This document shows positions 8,239 to 17,515 of a stretch of DNA of 32,361 nucleotides, piece by piece. The stretch is taken from positions 7,255,824 through 7,288,184 of the forward strand of contig WNKI01000002.1 in assembly GCA_015350385.1 (NCBI GenBank), read 5' to 3'. Source of the DNA: Aculops lycopersici. Lineage: Eukaryota > Arthropoda > Arachnida > Trombidiformes > Eriophyidae. The notes below the pieces were generated by a model, which worked only from the letters and a program-made list of their open reading frames with translations, did not search any database and was not told the DNA's origin. The position numbers were made by a program, and so were the translations under genes. How positions within the stretch are numbered: the first letter of the stretch is position 1; every line of letters begins with the position of its first letter.

Positions 8239-11200
8239 ATGCCACATCGAGGCGGTTTTAGCAAAGATCCCAAGATAAGCCACCTCTTATCTAAGGGTGA
8301 CCCAGACAAAATATTCACCGAATTGCGAGAGATTGGTCATGGATCATTTGGTGCTGTATATTATGCACGAGATGAGATTAGCAAGGAGGTGGTAGCTATC
8401 AAAAAGATGTCTTTCTCTGGATTCTTATTCAAAGATTCAGCTGAGAAGTGGCAAGACATCACCCGTGAACTGATTGTTTTAAGCAATCTCAACCACAGGA
8501 ATACAATCCAATTTAAGGGTTGCTACCTGAAAGAACATACAGCCTGGCTTGTGATGGAATATTGTCTAGGCTCCACCTCTGACATAGTCGAGGTTCACAA
8601 GAAGCCACTTCGTGAGGAAGAGATTGCAGCCATCTGCAAAGATGCACTCAGTGGTCTTGAATATTTACACTCTTTTAGATATATACATCGTGATATAAAA
8701 GCAGGCAATATTCTATTGACCGAGAATGGAACTGTGAAATTGGCTGACTTTGGATCGGCCACTATGAACTCGCCCGCCAACTCGTTTGTTGGTAGTCCAT
8801 ATTGGATTTCTCCAGAGCTAATTCTTGCTATGGAAGAGGGGACTTATGATGTCAAAGTGGACATATGGTCATTAGGTATCACTTGTATTGAGTTAGCCGA
8901 ACGAAAACCGCCCTATTTCAATATGAACGCTATGAGCGCATTATATCACATAGCCCAAAATGAGCCTCCTAGCTTGAATCGCTCCACAGGTCAGTGGTCG
9001 GAGAACTTCCATACCTTTTTAGGTTCCTGTTTACGTAAGGATCCAACTGAACGCTCACATGCAAATGAGCTCTTAAAAACTCCATTTGTCAACAGCAACA
9101 AGAACCACCAATCTGTTATACTAGATTTGATCGAGAGAACTAAAGTCGCCGTCAGGGAGCTCGATAATATCAATTACAGGAAGATGAAGAAAATCTTGAT
9201 GGTTGACCAACCGAGCAATAACGGTAATGCTGCAACCGGTGGAAGCGAGGATCCCTTGAGGACCACTGATTTGCACGACGACATTATGTATGCAAATGTT
9301 GATGGAACACCTCTGGGTGGACCGCTAATGGGATCCGGTGGTGATGATAGTATGCCTCCACAGCCGGGACATCACATTCATCAAAGATCTACACATTCAT
9401 CCAACTCTTCTCAACATCAGCAACTTCTACAACAGCAACCCTCAAGTTCTTCCGCCCAACATAGACACCACCATAATAGAAGCAATAGTAATAACATCGA
9501 TCTCACCATGAGTCGTAGCGATAGTTTGGCGAGTTCGCAAAATAGCGTAGATACTAATAGTCGAGGAAGCAATAACTCCGTCACTATACACCCGTCTGCC
9601 GACCAGATGTATTGCAATCATAATAACACTGATCCAACTCAAGCCAGTAACTTGAGTAATAGCACCCAAAATTCTCCTAATTTTATAATCAGATCTCATC
9701 CATCAACACACCAAGCACAGCATCACAAATCAACTTCATCATCAAGTCAAGCTCAACAACAACACAACTTACACCAACAGCATCAACAGAACATGAAATA
9801 TTATGGGCAAAGTGATCCAGATTTGAGTGGCCCATCCAACCCACTTACGGAACAGCATCTTATGCAACAACAGCAGCACTTACATTCAAGACAAATCAGT
9901 AACGCAAGCTCAAGTGGCAGACCAATAAGTCCTACTGAATCATCGGCTAGTCTACGTAGTAGTGATGCTGCGGGATTTGGTTTCATGGTTCCCTGTGGAC
10001 CTGGTGGTGGTCCAAATGCTAACTTTGCAACCATTAGAACCACATCTATTGTCACTCGTCAAATGCAGGAGCATGCAAAGGAGAACATGCATGAGCAAAT
10101 GTCGGGCTACAGGCGAATGCGTCGCCAGCACCAGAAAACTTTGGTTCAATTGGAGACAAAGTGTAAACAAGAAATTGAAGAGCATAAAGGAAAGCTTGAT
10201 AGAGAGTATGAGGTTCTTTTGCAAAGCTTCACTCGAGAGCTGCAAACTAATCAGGCTAAGCATCAAAAAGAATTAGAGCGTAAGCTAAAGAGTAATGTTT
10301 ATCAGGAGAAGAAGCTAAACAAAGCATTGATACAGGAGAACGACGAAGAGCTCAAGAGATATAGAGCGCAACTACATAATGAATACAAAGAATTCAAAGA
10401 GAGAATCAAGCGAGAGCTAGCCAATGACAGTGAATCGTTCAAGATCCAACGTGAGAATATTGTTAAGAGTCATGCCAGGAAGTTGATAAAGTTTGAAGCT
10501 TATCGAGCTAGACTGTTAGAAATACAGGTGAGGAAATTCAGACGAAGAAAGTTGCAACAATTCCATCAACTAGAACGCGATGTATTAGGAGATGAGCTCG
10601 ACAAGCGGCATCATCAGTTAAGCACTGCTCATAATATGCTTATTAGACACCACGAGCAGAGTGTTGAACTGGAATTTAAGCAACAGCGTAGTGTCCATCA
10701 GTTAAGAGATGAGCAGATTCGAAAACAGCATCAAACTGAGCTGAACAATCAACAAGAATACAATGCAAGGCGCGAGAATGAGCTTAGGAAGAAGCATGCT
10801 CTTGAGGTCAAACAGCAACCCAAGAGCTTAAAACAGAAAGAGATGCAAATTCGAAGACAGTTCCGAGAGACTTGCAAGATCCAAACAAAACAGTACAAGG
10901 CATGGAAAGCTCATATACTAGCCGCCCAACCAAAGAGCGACCAAAGAGTCAACAGGCAACGTGTGATAAACAAGCTCAAGGAGGATCAGGTGAGGAAGTT
11001 GAACTTGTTGGGTGAGCAATATGAGCAAAGTGTTGCGGAGATGCTACAGAAGCAATCTATCAAGCTCGATGAGACTCAAGAGATGGAGCTGAGACAGTTG
11101 AAGGATCAATTGCAACAGGAGTTGGATTCATTGATTTCATTCCAAAGCAAGATTAGGATGCAGTTTGAAGCTCAAAGAAATCGAGAGCGTCAAGAGCTAG

Positions 11201-11463
11201 AAGAGCGTGTGGCTAATCGGAAACAAATGCTCGAGCGCAAAATGGAGGAGGAAAGACTTCAGTTTTTGGAGGAGAGAAATGAGCGTTTAAGGCAATTGTT
11301 TGATAGGCAAAGTAGTGAATTGCTTGCCTATGACCAAGAGAGTCAACGGATGGGTTTTGATCAGCAAGACTTGCAGGATATTGCTTGCGATCATCCTGGA
11401 TCCTCCTCACCTACTATGGACACTTTGAGCGAAGGTCTAAATAGTTTGTCTACCGCTGGGTAA
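8239..11463 (+). CDS. Tao: TAO-family Ste20-like serine/threonine kinase (single coding exon)
   Basis: This is a 1,074-residue protein, ATG in context catcaagATGcc. TAO kinases (MARKK/PSK in mammals) activate MARK/PAR-1, Hippo and stress MAPK cascades and affect microtubules. The kinase domain is at about 28-281: glycine loop GHGSFG (33-38), VAIKK with catalytic K55, HRDIK (H150-R151-D152), DFG (170-172) and activation-segment S182 in ANSFVG, matching the regulatory serine of vertebrate TAOKs. The block IELAERKPPYFNMNAMSALYH is diagnostic for TAO. A Ser/Gln/His-rich linker spans about 325-610. A long charged coiled coil follows (about 615-1045), with the TAO pattern of KxHQKELE-type repeats. 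Oddity: the P+1 region reads GSPYWISPE where other TAOs have GTPYWMAPE. No introns are needed over 3.2 kb. It is head-to-head with par-3 and tail-to-tail with LSm11. Confidence 0.97.
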   Translation: MPHRGGFSKDPKISHLLSKGDPDKIFTELREIGHGSFGAVYYARDEISKEVVAIKKMSFSGFLFKDSAEKWQDITRELIVLSNLNHRNTIQFKGCYLKEHTAWLVMEYCLGSTSDIVEVHKKPLREEEIAAICKDALSGLEYLHSFRYIHRDIKAGNILLTENGTVKLADFGSATMNSPANSFVGSPYWISPELILAMEEGTYDVKVDIWSLGITCIELAERKPPYFNMNAMSALYHIAQNEPPSLNRSTGQWSENFHTFLGSCLRKDPTERSHANELLKTPFVNSNKNHQSVILDLIERTKVAVRELDNINYRKMKKILMVDQPSNNGNAATGGSEDPLRTTDLHDDIMYANVDGTPLGGPLMGSGGDDSMPPQPGHHIHQRSTHSSNSSQHQQLLQQQPSSSSAQHRHHHNRSNSNNIDLTMSRSDSLASSQNSVDTNSRGSNNSVTIHPSADQMYCNHNNTDPTQASNLSNSTQNSPNFIIRSHPSTHQAQHHKSTSSSSQAQQQHNLHQQHQQNMKYYGQSDPDLSGPSNPLTEQHLMQQQQHLHSRQISNASSSGRPISPTESSASLRSSDAAGFGFMVPCGPGGGPNANFATIRTTSIVTRQMQEHAKENMHEQMSGYRRMRRQHQKTLVQLETKCKQEIEEHKGKLDREYEVLLQSFTRELQTNQAKHQKELERKLKSNVYQEKKLNKALIQENDEELKRYRAQLHNEYKEFKERIKRELANDSESFKIQRENIVKSHARKLIKFEAYRARLLEIQVRKFRRRKLQQFHQLERDVLGDELDKRHHQLSTAHNMLIRHHEQSVELEFKQQRSVHQLRDEQIRKQHQTELNNQQEYNARRENELRKKHALEVKQQPKSLKQKEMQIRRQFRETCKIQTKQYKAWKAHILAAQPKSDQRVNRQRVINKLKEDQVRKLNLLGEQYEQSVAEMLQKQSIKLDETQEMELRQLKDQLQQELDSLISFQSKIRMQFEAQRNRERQELEERVANRKQMLERKMEEERLQFLEERNERLRQLFDRQSSELLAYDQESQRMGFDQQDLQDIACDHPGSSSPTMDTLSEGLNSLSTAG

Positions 11464-11763
11464 CACCCAACTCTAGGCCCATGTAAACCTGATCTAAGCA
11501 CTCAAGCACCATGACTCAAAAGATTTTACCTTCAGGACCACCGTATACAAAGAACAACTACTCATCTCTCAAATTTCCAACCTAAAAACAATTTGTTCAG
11601 CTCTCCGACTAATTATGTGATCTTATTCTCTGTATTATGATAATAATTAGAAGAAAAAGAATCGACTAGCGAGCTGATCTGCTGTCGATGAGCTAAAAGT
11701 CGAGGCCAAACTAAATCGACTAACATTATTAGGCGGGAAGATAGACAGCCTAGAAAACTAAAT

Positions 11764-11769
11764 GAATAA
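11764..11769 (+). terminator. candidate poly(A) signal for Tao
   Basis: The AATAAA lies about 300 nt past the TAO stop. It is only 52 nt from the stop codon of the convergent LSm11 gene, so the two transcripts probably overlap or nearly abut at their 3' ends. Confidence 0.45.
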
Positions 11770-11820
11770 ATCTAGACAAGTATTCACTAACTATGATTAT
11801 AGTGTCTGGCGAGATTGTAT

Positions 11821-12468
11821 TCACCGGTTTATTTTCGAAGACACGAGTATTATATTGTCGCCTCGCAATAGAATGTCCCGCCTGTGTCTTGCTCGTTTGA
11901 GTATTTTATCATCGTCCGTTTTGTATTTGAAAGATTCAATCACATCGCTCATGTACAAGTTCATATGCTTGTCAAACATCATCAGCTTGCCTTTATACTC
12001 GATGGTTCGTGAGATGTAGGGCACCTTACGTCTTCTTCTGATCAAGACTTTAATAGTTTTATTCAAACCCTCCTTTAGTTGCGATAATGGGCCCGAACTT
12101 GTTTCAATCTCGTCCATTCGACTGAATACGTCCGGTCTCTTCTTGCGGAGTTTCCTCACTAAACCCAAACTCGTACCCGGAGTCAGCTGTTCATTCCCTG
12201 TCGGTCTTTTGAGGTTTCTCTCAAAATTTCTGACCAAAGGCACGGCAAAGGGTGCCCTCGGTGGAGGCTTAAACTGGCCACTTGATCTACGTCGGTCGGG
12301 TGTTCGTGTATTCAGAGTGCTCTTGTGGAGATATTCTTCCAGATTGTTGCATGGTTTCACCCCGGGAGTGGGAAGTATAATATCCAGTTCCCCATTCAAG
12401 CATTTGATGATATCGTCGGCTGTCAGAGTTACCCTTTCCAAGTCGAAAACTGGCCTCTCGTCGCCCAT
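11821..12468 (-). CDS. Lsm11: LSm11, U7 snRNP-specific Sm-like protein
   Basis: This is a 215-residue single-exon protein, ATG at 12468. LSm11 replaces SmD2 in the U7 snRNP, which directs 3'-end cleavage of replication-dependent histone pre-mRNAs in the nucleus. The C-terminal half fits the family. It starts with GPLSQL (126-131), followed by a strand with IKVLIR. The Sm1-type motif is FDKHMNLYMSDV (165-176), and the Sm2 motif is ILLRGDNIILVS (199-210). The residues between Sm1 and Sm2 number only about 22, far fewer than in vertebrate LSm11, closer to compact invertebrate forms. The N-terminal half is basic and proline-rich with a short acidic start (ERPVFDLERV). In the family the N-terminus contacts FLASH; I infer but cannot see that here. 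On the minus strand an AATAAA (11833-11828) lies inside the last codons, so the 3' UTR may be extremely short. Confidence 0.88.
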   Translation of the reverse strand: MGDERPVFDLERVTLTADDIIKCLNGELDIILPTPGVKPCNNLEEYLHKSTLNTRTPDRRRSSGQFKPPPRAPFAVPLVRNFERNLKRPTGNEQLTPGTSLGLVRKLRKKRPDVFSRMDEIETSSGPLSQLKEGLNKTIKVLIRRRRKVPYISRTIEYKGKLMMFDKHMNLYMSDVIESFKYKTDDDKILKRARHRRDILLRGDNIILVSSKINR

Positions 12469-12850
12469 GCTGCCAACGCTGGATTTGCTTTGAAGAAGAT
12501 AAGTGTTCCAACAGGTTGCTAGTGTATCGGGGATATATTTATTTCATGCTCAAATTATTAATTATCATGAACATGAGAACATCTCAGGTGAGCAAATGAA
12601 TAGTAGCGCCATCGGCATGGCACGTGCAAACACAGAGAGCCTTTGCCAATGAACAACGCTTCGTGATTTGCAACGAAAACAACGCTCATCCAACGCTCAT
12701 TTCGGCGCTAAAATCTGACAGACAACTTATTGTTAGTGTCTCTATATCATCATATCCATAATTTCGAATTACTATTTAGCATCGAACTTATAAAAATAAA
12801 TGCAAAACAGAGTGTGTTGTATTTGAACTCATGTTCAACATATAGATTGT
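12469..12850. other. LSm11 upstream region, no gene seen
   Basis: This should hold the LSm11 promoter and 5' UTR. It is moderately AT-rich with no reading frame worth calling. On the minus strand an AATAAA (TTTATT at 12849-12854 on +) may end the BED/hAT transcript that lies upstream. Confidence 0.45.
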
Positions 12851-13076
12851 TTATTTATCAATGTCGGAGACTAATGACGTAAAGTCCAACAATCTCAGTT
12901 CTTCTACAATGATGTGGAATCAGTAGTTCATTTTGAACAAGCTACTCGTGCGAAATACCCGATATGTCCAGCCGATGTAGCTGGTGTCCTCTATATATTA
13001 ACTATCGTGAAAGCTTCATCTCGCCGCTATATCGTTCTAATATCTTACTCAATTTGTTTTCCAACTTTTCCTCAGA
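12851..13076 (-). pseudogene. frameshifted 3' remnants of the BED/hAT gene
   Basis: Directly after the stop of the BED/hAT reading frame the minus strand stays open in other frames. Segment A (13076-13002) is one base out of frame and begins SEEKLENKLSKILERY, a natural helical continuation of the preceding LIPGL helix in hAT proteins. Segment B (12994-12851, with one internal stop at 12920-12922) is in the third frame. It contains SYIGWT and, after the stop, IVEELRL...VSDID, in the order expected for the hAT catalytic region. The similarity is judged by eye and is weak for segment B. If correct, the transposase-derived part has decayed beyond the intact frame and now serves as 3' UTR. Confidence 0.45.
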
Positions 13077-14199
13077 TTATATTCAACAAGCCAGGTATCA
13101 AGACATTAGTTATCCTTTCTCTCGATGGTAGTACGTAGTCTGCATTAAGGGCGCGACAAAATTCAATGAAACTGGGCGAGTGTATAGCCTTCAAAGGTAT
13201 TCTGCAATGAATAATAAATCTGACCAAAGCTTCATCAATTTGACTATTCTTGTCAAGCGCATTATCCCGCTTCTGTTTCTTGTTCAATGGCAATGGCAAG
13301 GAATCATGACTACTGTTTGCAACTCCTGTCAAATCATCGGCCAACTGCTGGTCATCAAGTGGGTAGAATGGTGAATCTGAATCAGATTGGGTTTCGCGAC
13401 TTAATCTACACTCGCCTCGTCTTCTTCTCTTATTTGCCGTTCTCTCGTTCATCAATTCCGCAACAACAGCTTTATCTTCCTCACTAAGGCCACTACACTT
13501 ATTTAGATGCTTCAACAGTCTATCTGGCTGCGAACTGGACGCTTGAGTTCTGCAATGGACACACAAAGCCTTTCGATTCCTCCCTACCCAGGGGCCAAAC
13601 TCAAAGTACTTTTTGAGCAGAGGATACTTGTATGAGTTTGGTGTCTTATGACCACAGGAGATGTCCAACGGATTGGATCCGCTTTGCATTGAAGTGTTTG
13701 CACCGGCGTTAAACCTCGATGTGTCGCCACCTTCACTCATGTTAGCTTGTTGTTGATGGTTGTTAGTTTGGTTATTGGTGTTGTCACTTGTTGGGTCTGT
13801 TGCTTCATCTACAATCATTCTGGCTCCTGCAATTGAAACCGAGGAGGCCGATGGTGTCTGTTGGTGGTGGTTTGCATCTAGGCTACCATTGCTGTTGTTG
13901 TTATTATTTATGTTGCCACTCGCATTATTAGTGGTTGCACCTGTATCTATGTTTGGCTGACCCAGTCGAGGTTGGTGTTGTTGCTGCATTTGGTGTTGTT
14001 GTTGTTGCAACTGTTGTTGCTGCTGATGACTCGCCTGGTTGTTCATTTGGTTATCCATCTCGTGAGATTGTGATGTCAACACTCTTTGTGGTGGTGTTTG
14101 CGGTTGTGGGTATTCCAATTTCACCTGTATAACTTCCGAATTCACTTTCGTTTGTTGCTTTTCTTGTTGTTGCTGGTCCAATGGGTTTACACGATACAT
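13072..14199 (-). CDS. Gln/Asn-rich protein with BED zinc finger and truncated hAT-transposase-like domain
   Basis: This is a 375-residue open frame, ATG at 14199. Residues 1-175 are low complexity (Gln, Asn, Ser), like other proteins of this window. A BED-type zinc finger follows at about 190-240, with aromatic residues YFEFGPWVGRNRKALC and ligands C213, C216, H231 and C235. Residues 255-265 are a basic RRRR-containing patch. Residues 320-372 (DEALVRFIIHCRIPLKAI, SPSFIEFCRALN, LPSRERITNVLIPGL) match the start of the hAT/DUF659-type region of transposases and ZBED genes. The frame stops exactly where that region should continue; no DDE catalytic core follows in frame. It could be an exapted DNA-binding protein, or the 5' end of a decaying transposon fused to Gln-rich sequence. 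I cannot see terminal inverted repeats. A nuclear DNA-binding role is inferred from the finger only. Confidence 0.7.
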   Translation of the reverse strand: MYRVNPLDQQQQEKQQTKVNSEVIQVKLEYPQPQTPPQRVLTSQSHEMDNQMNNQASHQQQQQLQQQQHQMQQQHQPRLGQPNIDTGATTNNASGNINNNNNSNGSLDANHHQQTPSASSVSIAGARMIVDEATDPTSDNTNNQTNNHQQQANMSEGGDTSRFNAGANTSMQSGSNPLDISCGHKTPNSYKYPLLKKYFEFGPWVGRNRKALCVHCRTQASSSQPDRLLKHLNKCSGLSEEDKAVVAELMNERTANKRRRRGECRLSRETQSDSDSPFYPLDDQQLADDLTGVANSSHDSLPLPLNKKQKRDNALDKNSQIDEALVRFIIHCRIPLKAIHSPSFIEFCRALNADYVLPSRERITNVLIPGLLNII

Positions 14200-14436
14200 A
14201 CTACATGTGCGCTAATAATTCTTGACCCCTTAGAGTATTTGAGCTCCGTGGGCCAATGTGACCAATATATCTTTCTAAATATGAATTCAACTGAAGTTCG
14301 CAATATTTATCGCAATCTAATTGACAGTTAGATTATCAGGGACATATTAATTTAAAGATTTCTCAATCGGGGAGCATGAAGCCCAAATCGCTCTCTCCTT
14401 CAGCCAAATACGAATGCCTCTTGCAATAGATGTCCG

Positions 14437-14630
14437 AAAAACTGCCGGCAGGTCTTGTATTTTTCGTACATTTCTAGAAAGGCGCTGGATCTTTTATGGG
14501 CAGAGCGTATCGTACGATTTTCATGCCAGACTCACTGGTAGACGACAAGCGCCTTTTTGGGCTGGCGAAATGCATGCTCTCTTATTGCGCCTTTCTGGCG
14601 AAGGAGTGAAGTTTTTTCCCTGCAGTTTTT
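14437..14630. repeat. nested inverted repeats, MITE- or hairpin-like
   Basis: The outer arms are AAAAACTGCCGGCAGG (14437-14452) and CCTGCAGTTTTT (14619-14630). The inner arms are GAAAGGCGC (14477-14485) and GCGCCTTTC (14587-14595). The order allows one long imperfect fold of about 195 nt. No target-site duplication or second copy was seen in this window. Confidence 0.35.
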
Positions 14631-15980
14631 TCCCTTCCAACGATAGGAGATCAAACTGCAAACGATTCGCGTCGTTCGATGCGCGATTTTCGTTTGCGTT
14701 CCTGCAGGACCAGAAAACTTGAACTCTTTTCACCTCAGTCTCATATGTAATTTCCGCTTAATTTGTCTCATCTCCCAACTAGACTAAACAATTCGGGTTA
14801 ATTATTGTGGCGCCACTCATTGTAGGCGGACTTACTTGTGGTCTATTTGATAACTGAACTTTCAAATCAAGTGTCGCTGGCAGAGGGACGCCAAAGGCTG
14901 CTCATACTTTTGATTAGGCCAGACAGTGAAGCTCGACTACCCGTTTCTTTGATCTCCTCTCAGTTTGAGCTTTGGTACGTGTTTTAGTGCTAAATCAAAA
15001 GCGAGTCATACCTGCAATCTTTCTCCCACCTACTCGAGGCGGGCTCTCTCTATTTCTCTCGAAAGCTTGAGACATCTAATCGCTGCTAGTTGGTCTAGTT
15101 TCTCAATTGGCTTGAACGTACAGGTGGCAGGTAGTTGTTGTTGCATGACCGATTGATGGGTTTAATCACGGAGAATCAGGAGCTGCTCTTTTTTATTTCG
15201 TTGGCCCGCTTACTAGTTTTCTAGTTTCCCCAACTTTTTTAGTTTAGTTTATCACATTTAATGAGAGGAAGCTTGCATCAGAGAACAGCAAAGGGCAATT
15301 GAACACAGTTAAATCTGAGGTACATTACTAGGTTGTTGTTACTTTTATAACAAGTTACCCAACTACCTGTAGTTTTTATTAAGAGATATAAAGAGGAAGA
15401 CCAACTTGATCCACTTAAACCTTTTATTTTTCACTTTTTAATCTACCCAACTATCCCCCAGGTGACCTCAATAATGTGAGCTCCGGTCGCTAGACTCCCT
15501 GGCCTCCCACTATCAAGATCACCAGCTAACCTTGTATTGAGCTGCTGTTCTTTTATACAAAGCTTTATCCACTTCACCTTAGATGACTACACTTACCTGG
15601 CGATTATTCTAACGAATAATTCACGTCACGCGTTTCTGTTAGATCCGAGGCTCAATGCTGCTCGTCATTGTGTAGGCTGCAGCCAACTGAAGTCGCTATG
15701 CGCGCATCATTTGCGCGTATCATGTCCTCTATGTGTCCCAACAGCGAGACATAGTAACGTGTCCGGCTGAAGCACAAGCTACTTCTGTGGCCAATGATTC
15801 AGCAGTACGAATGGACAGACAAAGCGACAGACAATCAAGTAAATTTATTTTCACCTGACTTCCATTGACCTTATTCCTCAATTTAATTCCTCCCAATTTC
15901 CAGGCCACCACCACCTGTTCTAGTCGAGTTCAAAGGAGGAACCGGAACTTGGGGTTACGAGCAAGCCACATTTCGCCACC

Positions 15981-16024
15981 ATGATCTTGGTTTTAGAACT
16001 ATTCTACTCAACTCTCCGCTCATT
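15981..16024 (+). other. candidate alternative first coding exon of the ankyrin gene
   Basis: An ATG in the strong context GCCACCATG opens 14 codons plus 2 nt and ends at a GTGAGT donor. Joining to the acceptor TTTAG before 16194 gives a phase that runs without stops into the ankyrin ATG at 16228. This would add 25 N-terminal residues. The internal ATG also has the local consensus (caagATG), so both starts are possible. Intron length would be 169 bp. Confidence 0.35.
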
Positions 16025-16227
16025 GTGAGTTCAGTGGTGAGAGTTTGTTTCAATTGTCTCCAACTACATTTGTGCAAATTTTAAATTCCAATCCTCAGAT
16101 TCATTTCAAGTTAAGTCAACAAAAGTGAGACAACTAGACACTTTGTATATCAACTGATTGTACAAGATCTATCAAAAATTAAACGAGATTTAGCAAGCTA
16201 AAGAACCCGTTAGTTAGTTCAAGCAAG

Positions 16228-17515
16228 ATGTTACGAGCAAGCAATCGGCCAATACTGGCCTACTTCGATGCAATCAAGAACTTACGTCTCCGACAGGTGG
16301 CTTTAATTTTAAAGGCCGGCTACGATCCCAATCTTATGGTGAATGCGCGCGGTCAAAATGGGCTCCAATTTATGGTCAACTATTATGGAGCCACCGACGC
16401 TCATTTCCGGCTACAGGTGCCCCTAAATCGAAGCGCCTACCTGAGCATTGCGAAGCTGCTGCTTGACTCTGGCCTCGATCCAAATGTTGCCGATTTGTTG
16501 ACCGACGAGACGGTCCTTTTTGATGCCATTCGCTACAATGACAAAGAAATGGTGGCCCTTCTCTTGAACTATGCCGATTTGGCTGCTCGCAACAAAAACG
16601 GCGAGACCCCATTGATGTGCGCTGCTCGCTTTGGCACCAAGCCGGTGGTGCGGATGATACTCGAGCACTTGCGTCACCTCGAGATGGACGGCTACTTCCT
16701 GCGTCAACGCAACCGATTTGGACTCACCGCATTGGAGTTGGCGCGAGCGGAAAACTTGGAGGCGGCCAAGGTGCTAACCAAGCATTTGATTACCTTTGGC
16801 CACCACACAAACGCAGGTGAGTTGATTGATCTACCTTCTTCAACTTGAAATTATGGGTTGATTTTCTCGATAGAATTCAAAACAAAATACTAATTCAATG
16901 ATCATCACCACCAAAAACATGTCAGTCTTGGCTCGTAGCTCCTCTCATCACCAACTTTTGGCCGCCAGGGCCGCCGCTTTGCCCGCCGCCTACAATCGAG
17001 CCGGCTACTCGCCGCGAGTGGCCGCCGCCGCCGCCCTTGGATTAGATCCGGACTCGGGCAGCGACTTTGAGAGCGAGCTATTGGCGGCCGGACCGGCCAT
17101 TGGATATCCTGGACATTTGGCCACCCGACGTCGCGGCCTTCCAATGGCACCAGTTGCGCGTCTTGCCGGAGGATACGACCCCAAGGCTGCCGAGTTCAAT
17201 CAATACTTGTTGGAGCACCAAGAGTTGGCTAACTCCGCGGCGGGAGAGTCCACTGGACTCGGTGGCTCAACCGGAGGCGGTGTTGGAATGAATGCTGCAC
17301 TGTCGGATGACGAGGACTACTTGGGATCTGCGGGGCCGGTAGGCGGAAGTGGATTGACTCGCTCCAGGTCGTGCATGTTGGGTCCGCAGGCAGGCAAGTC
17401 GAAGAAGTACCAGGTGCCGGGCTCTTCGGGCGCCGGCGGAAGTGGCAAGAACAAGGGCGAGGTAAGCGGCAAGTCCAATTGGGACGACGGCGCCAACAGG
17501 GGATCCATGAGCTGA
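16228..17515 (+). CDS. ankyrin-repeat protein with disordered Ala/Gly/Ser-rich tail (2 exons)
   Basis: CDS is join(16228..16816,16926..17515), 392 residues. The donor is GCAG|GTGAGT and the acceptor ATGTCAG|TC; this is the only local acceptor I found that keeps frame with the second open stretch. Exon 1 encodes four to five ankyrin-like repeats. The clearest are AKLLLDSGLDPNVADLLTDE (75-94), NGETPLMCAARFGTKPVVRM (124-143) and RFGLTALELARAENLEAAKV (163-182). The first repeat is degenerate (LRQVALILKAGYDPNLM). Ankyrin repeats are protein-binding modules; the partner is unknown. Exon 2 encodes an unstructured tail rich in Ala, Gly and Ser with an acidic LSDDEDY, a basic SRSC motif and several GSGK-like runs. 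Exon 2 codons are notably GC-rich. I do not recognise the family. A 5' extension from 15981 is possible. Confidence 0.82.

Larger units (their letters stand above)
14200..16227. other. gene-poor spacer upstream of the ankyrin gene
   Basis: This 2 kb stretch lies between the divergently oriented BED/hAT and ankyrin genes. It holds nested inverted repeats at 14437-14630, AT-rich unique DNA and two ACAGGTGG motifs (15120-15127 on +, 15911-15918 on -). It also has a possible first exon of the ankyrin gene at 15981-16024, with start context GCCACCATG, a GTGAGT donor, and continuation in frame from 16194. The reading frame at 14414-14722 has no recognisable protein features. Confidence 0.5.

Noticed and set aside
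8239..11463. TAO and Par-3 as processed retrocopies because they lack introns
   Set aside because: Both frames are intact over more than 1,000 codons with all key motifs, have no visible poly(A) tail remnant, and other genes here are also intron-poor.
14414..14722. 102-codon + frame upstream of the BED/hAT gene
   Set aside because: No recognisable domain, spans the nested inverted repeats, and lacks the local start consensus.
16874..16925. Acceptor at 16872-16873 for the ankyrin intron
   Set aside because: Joined to the GTGAGT donor it reads into a TAA within six codons. The AG at 16924-16925 gives the right phase and an open frame.
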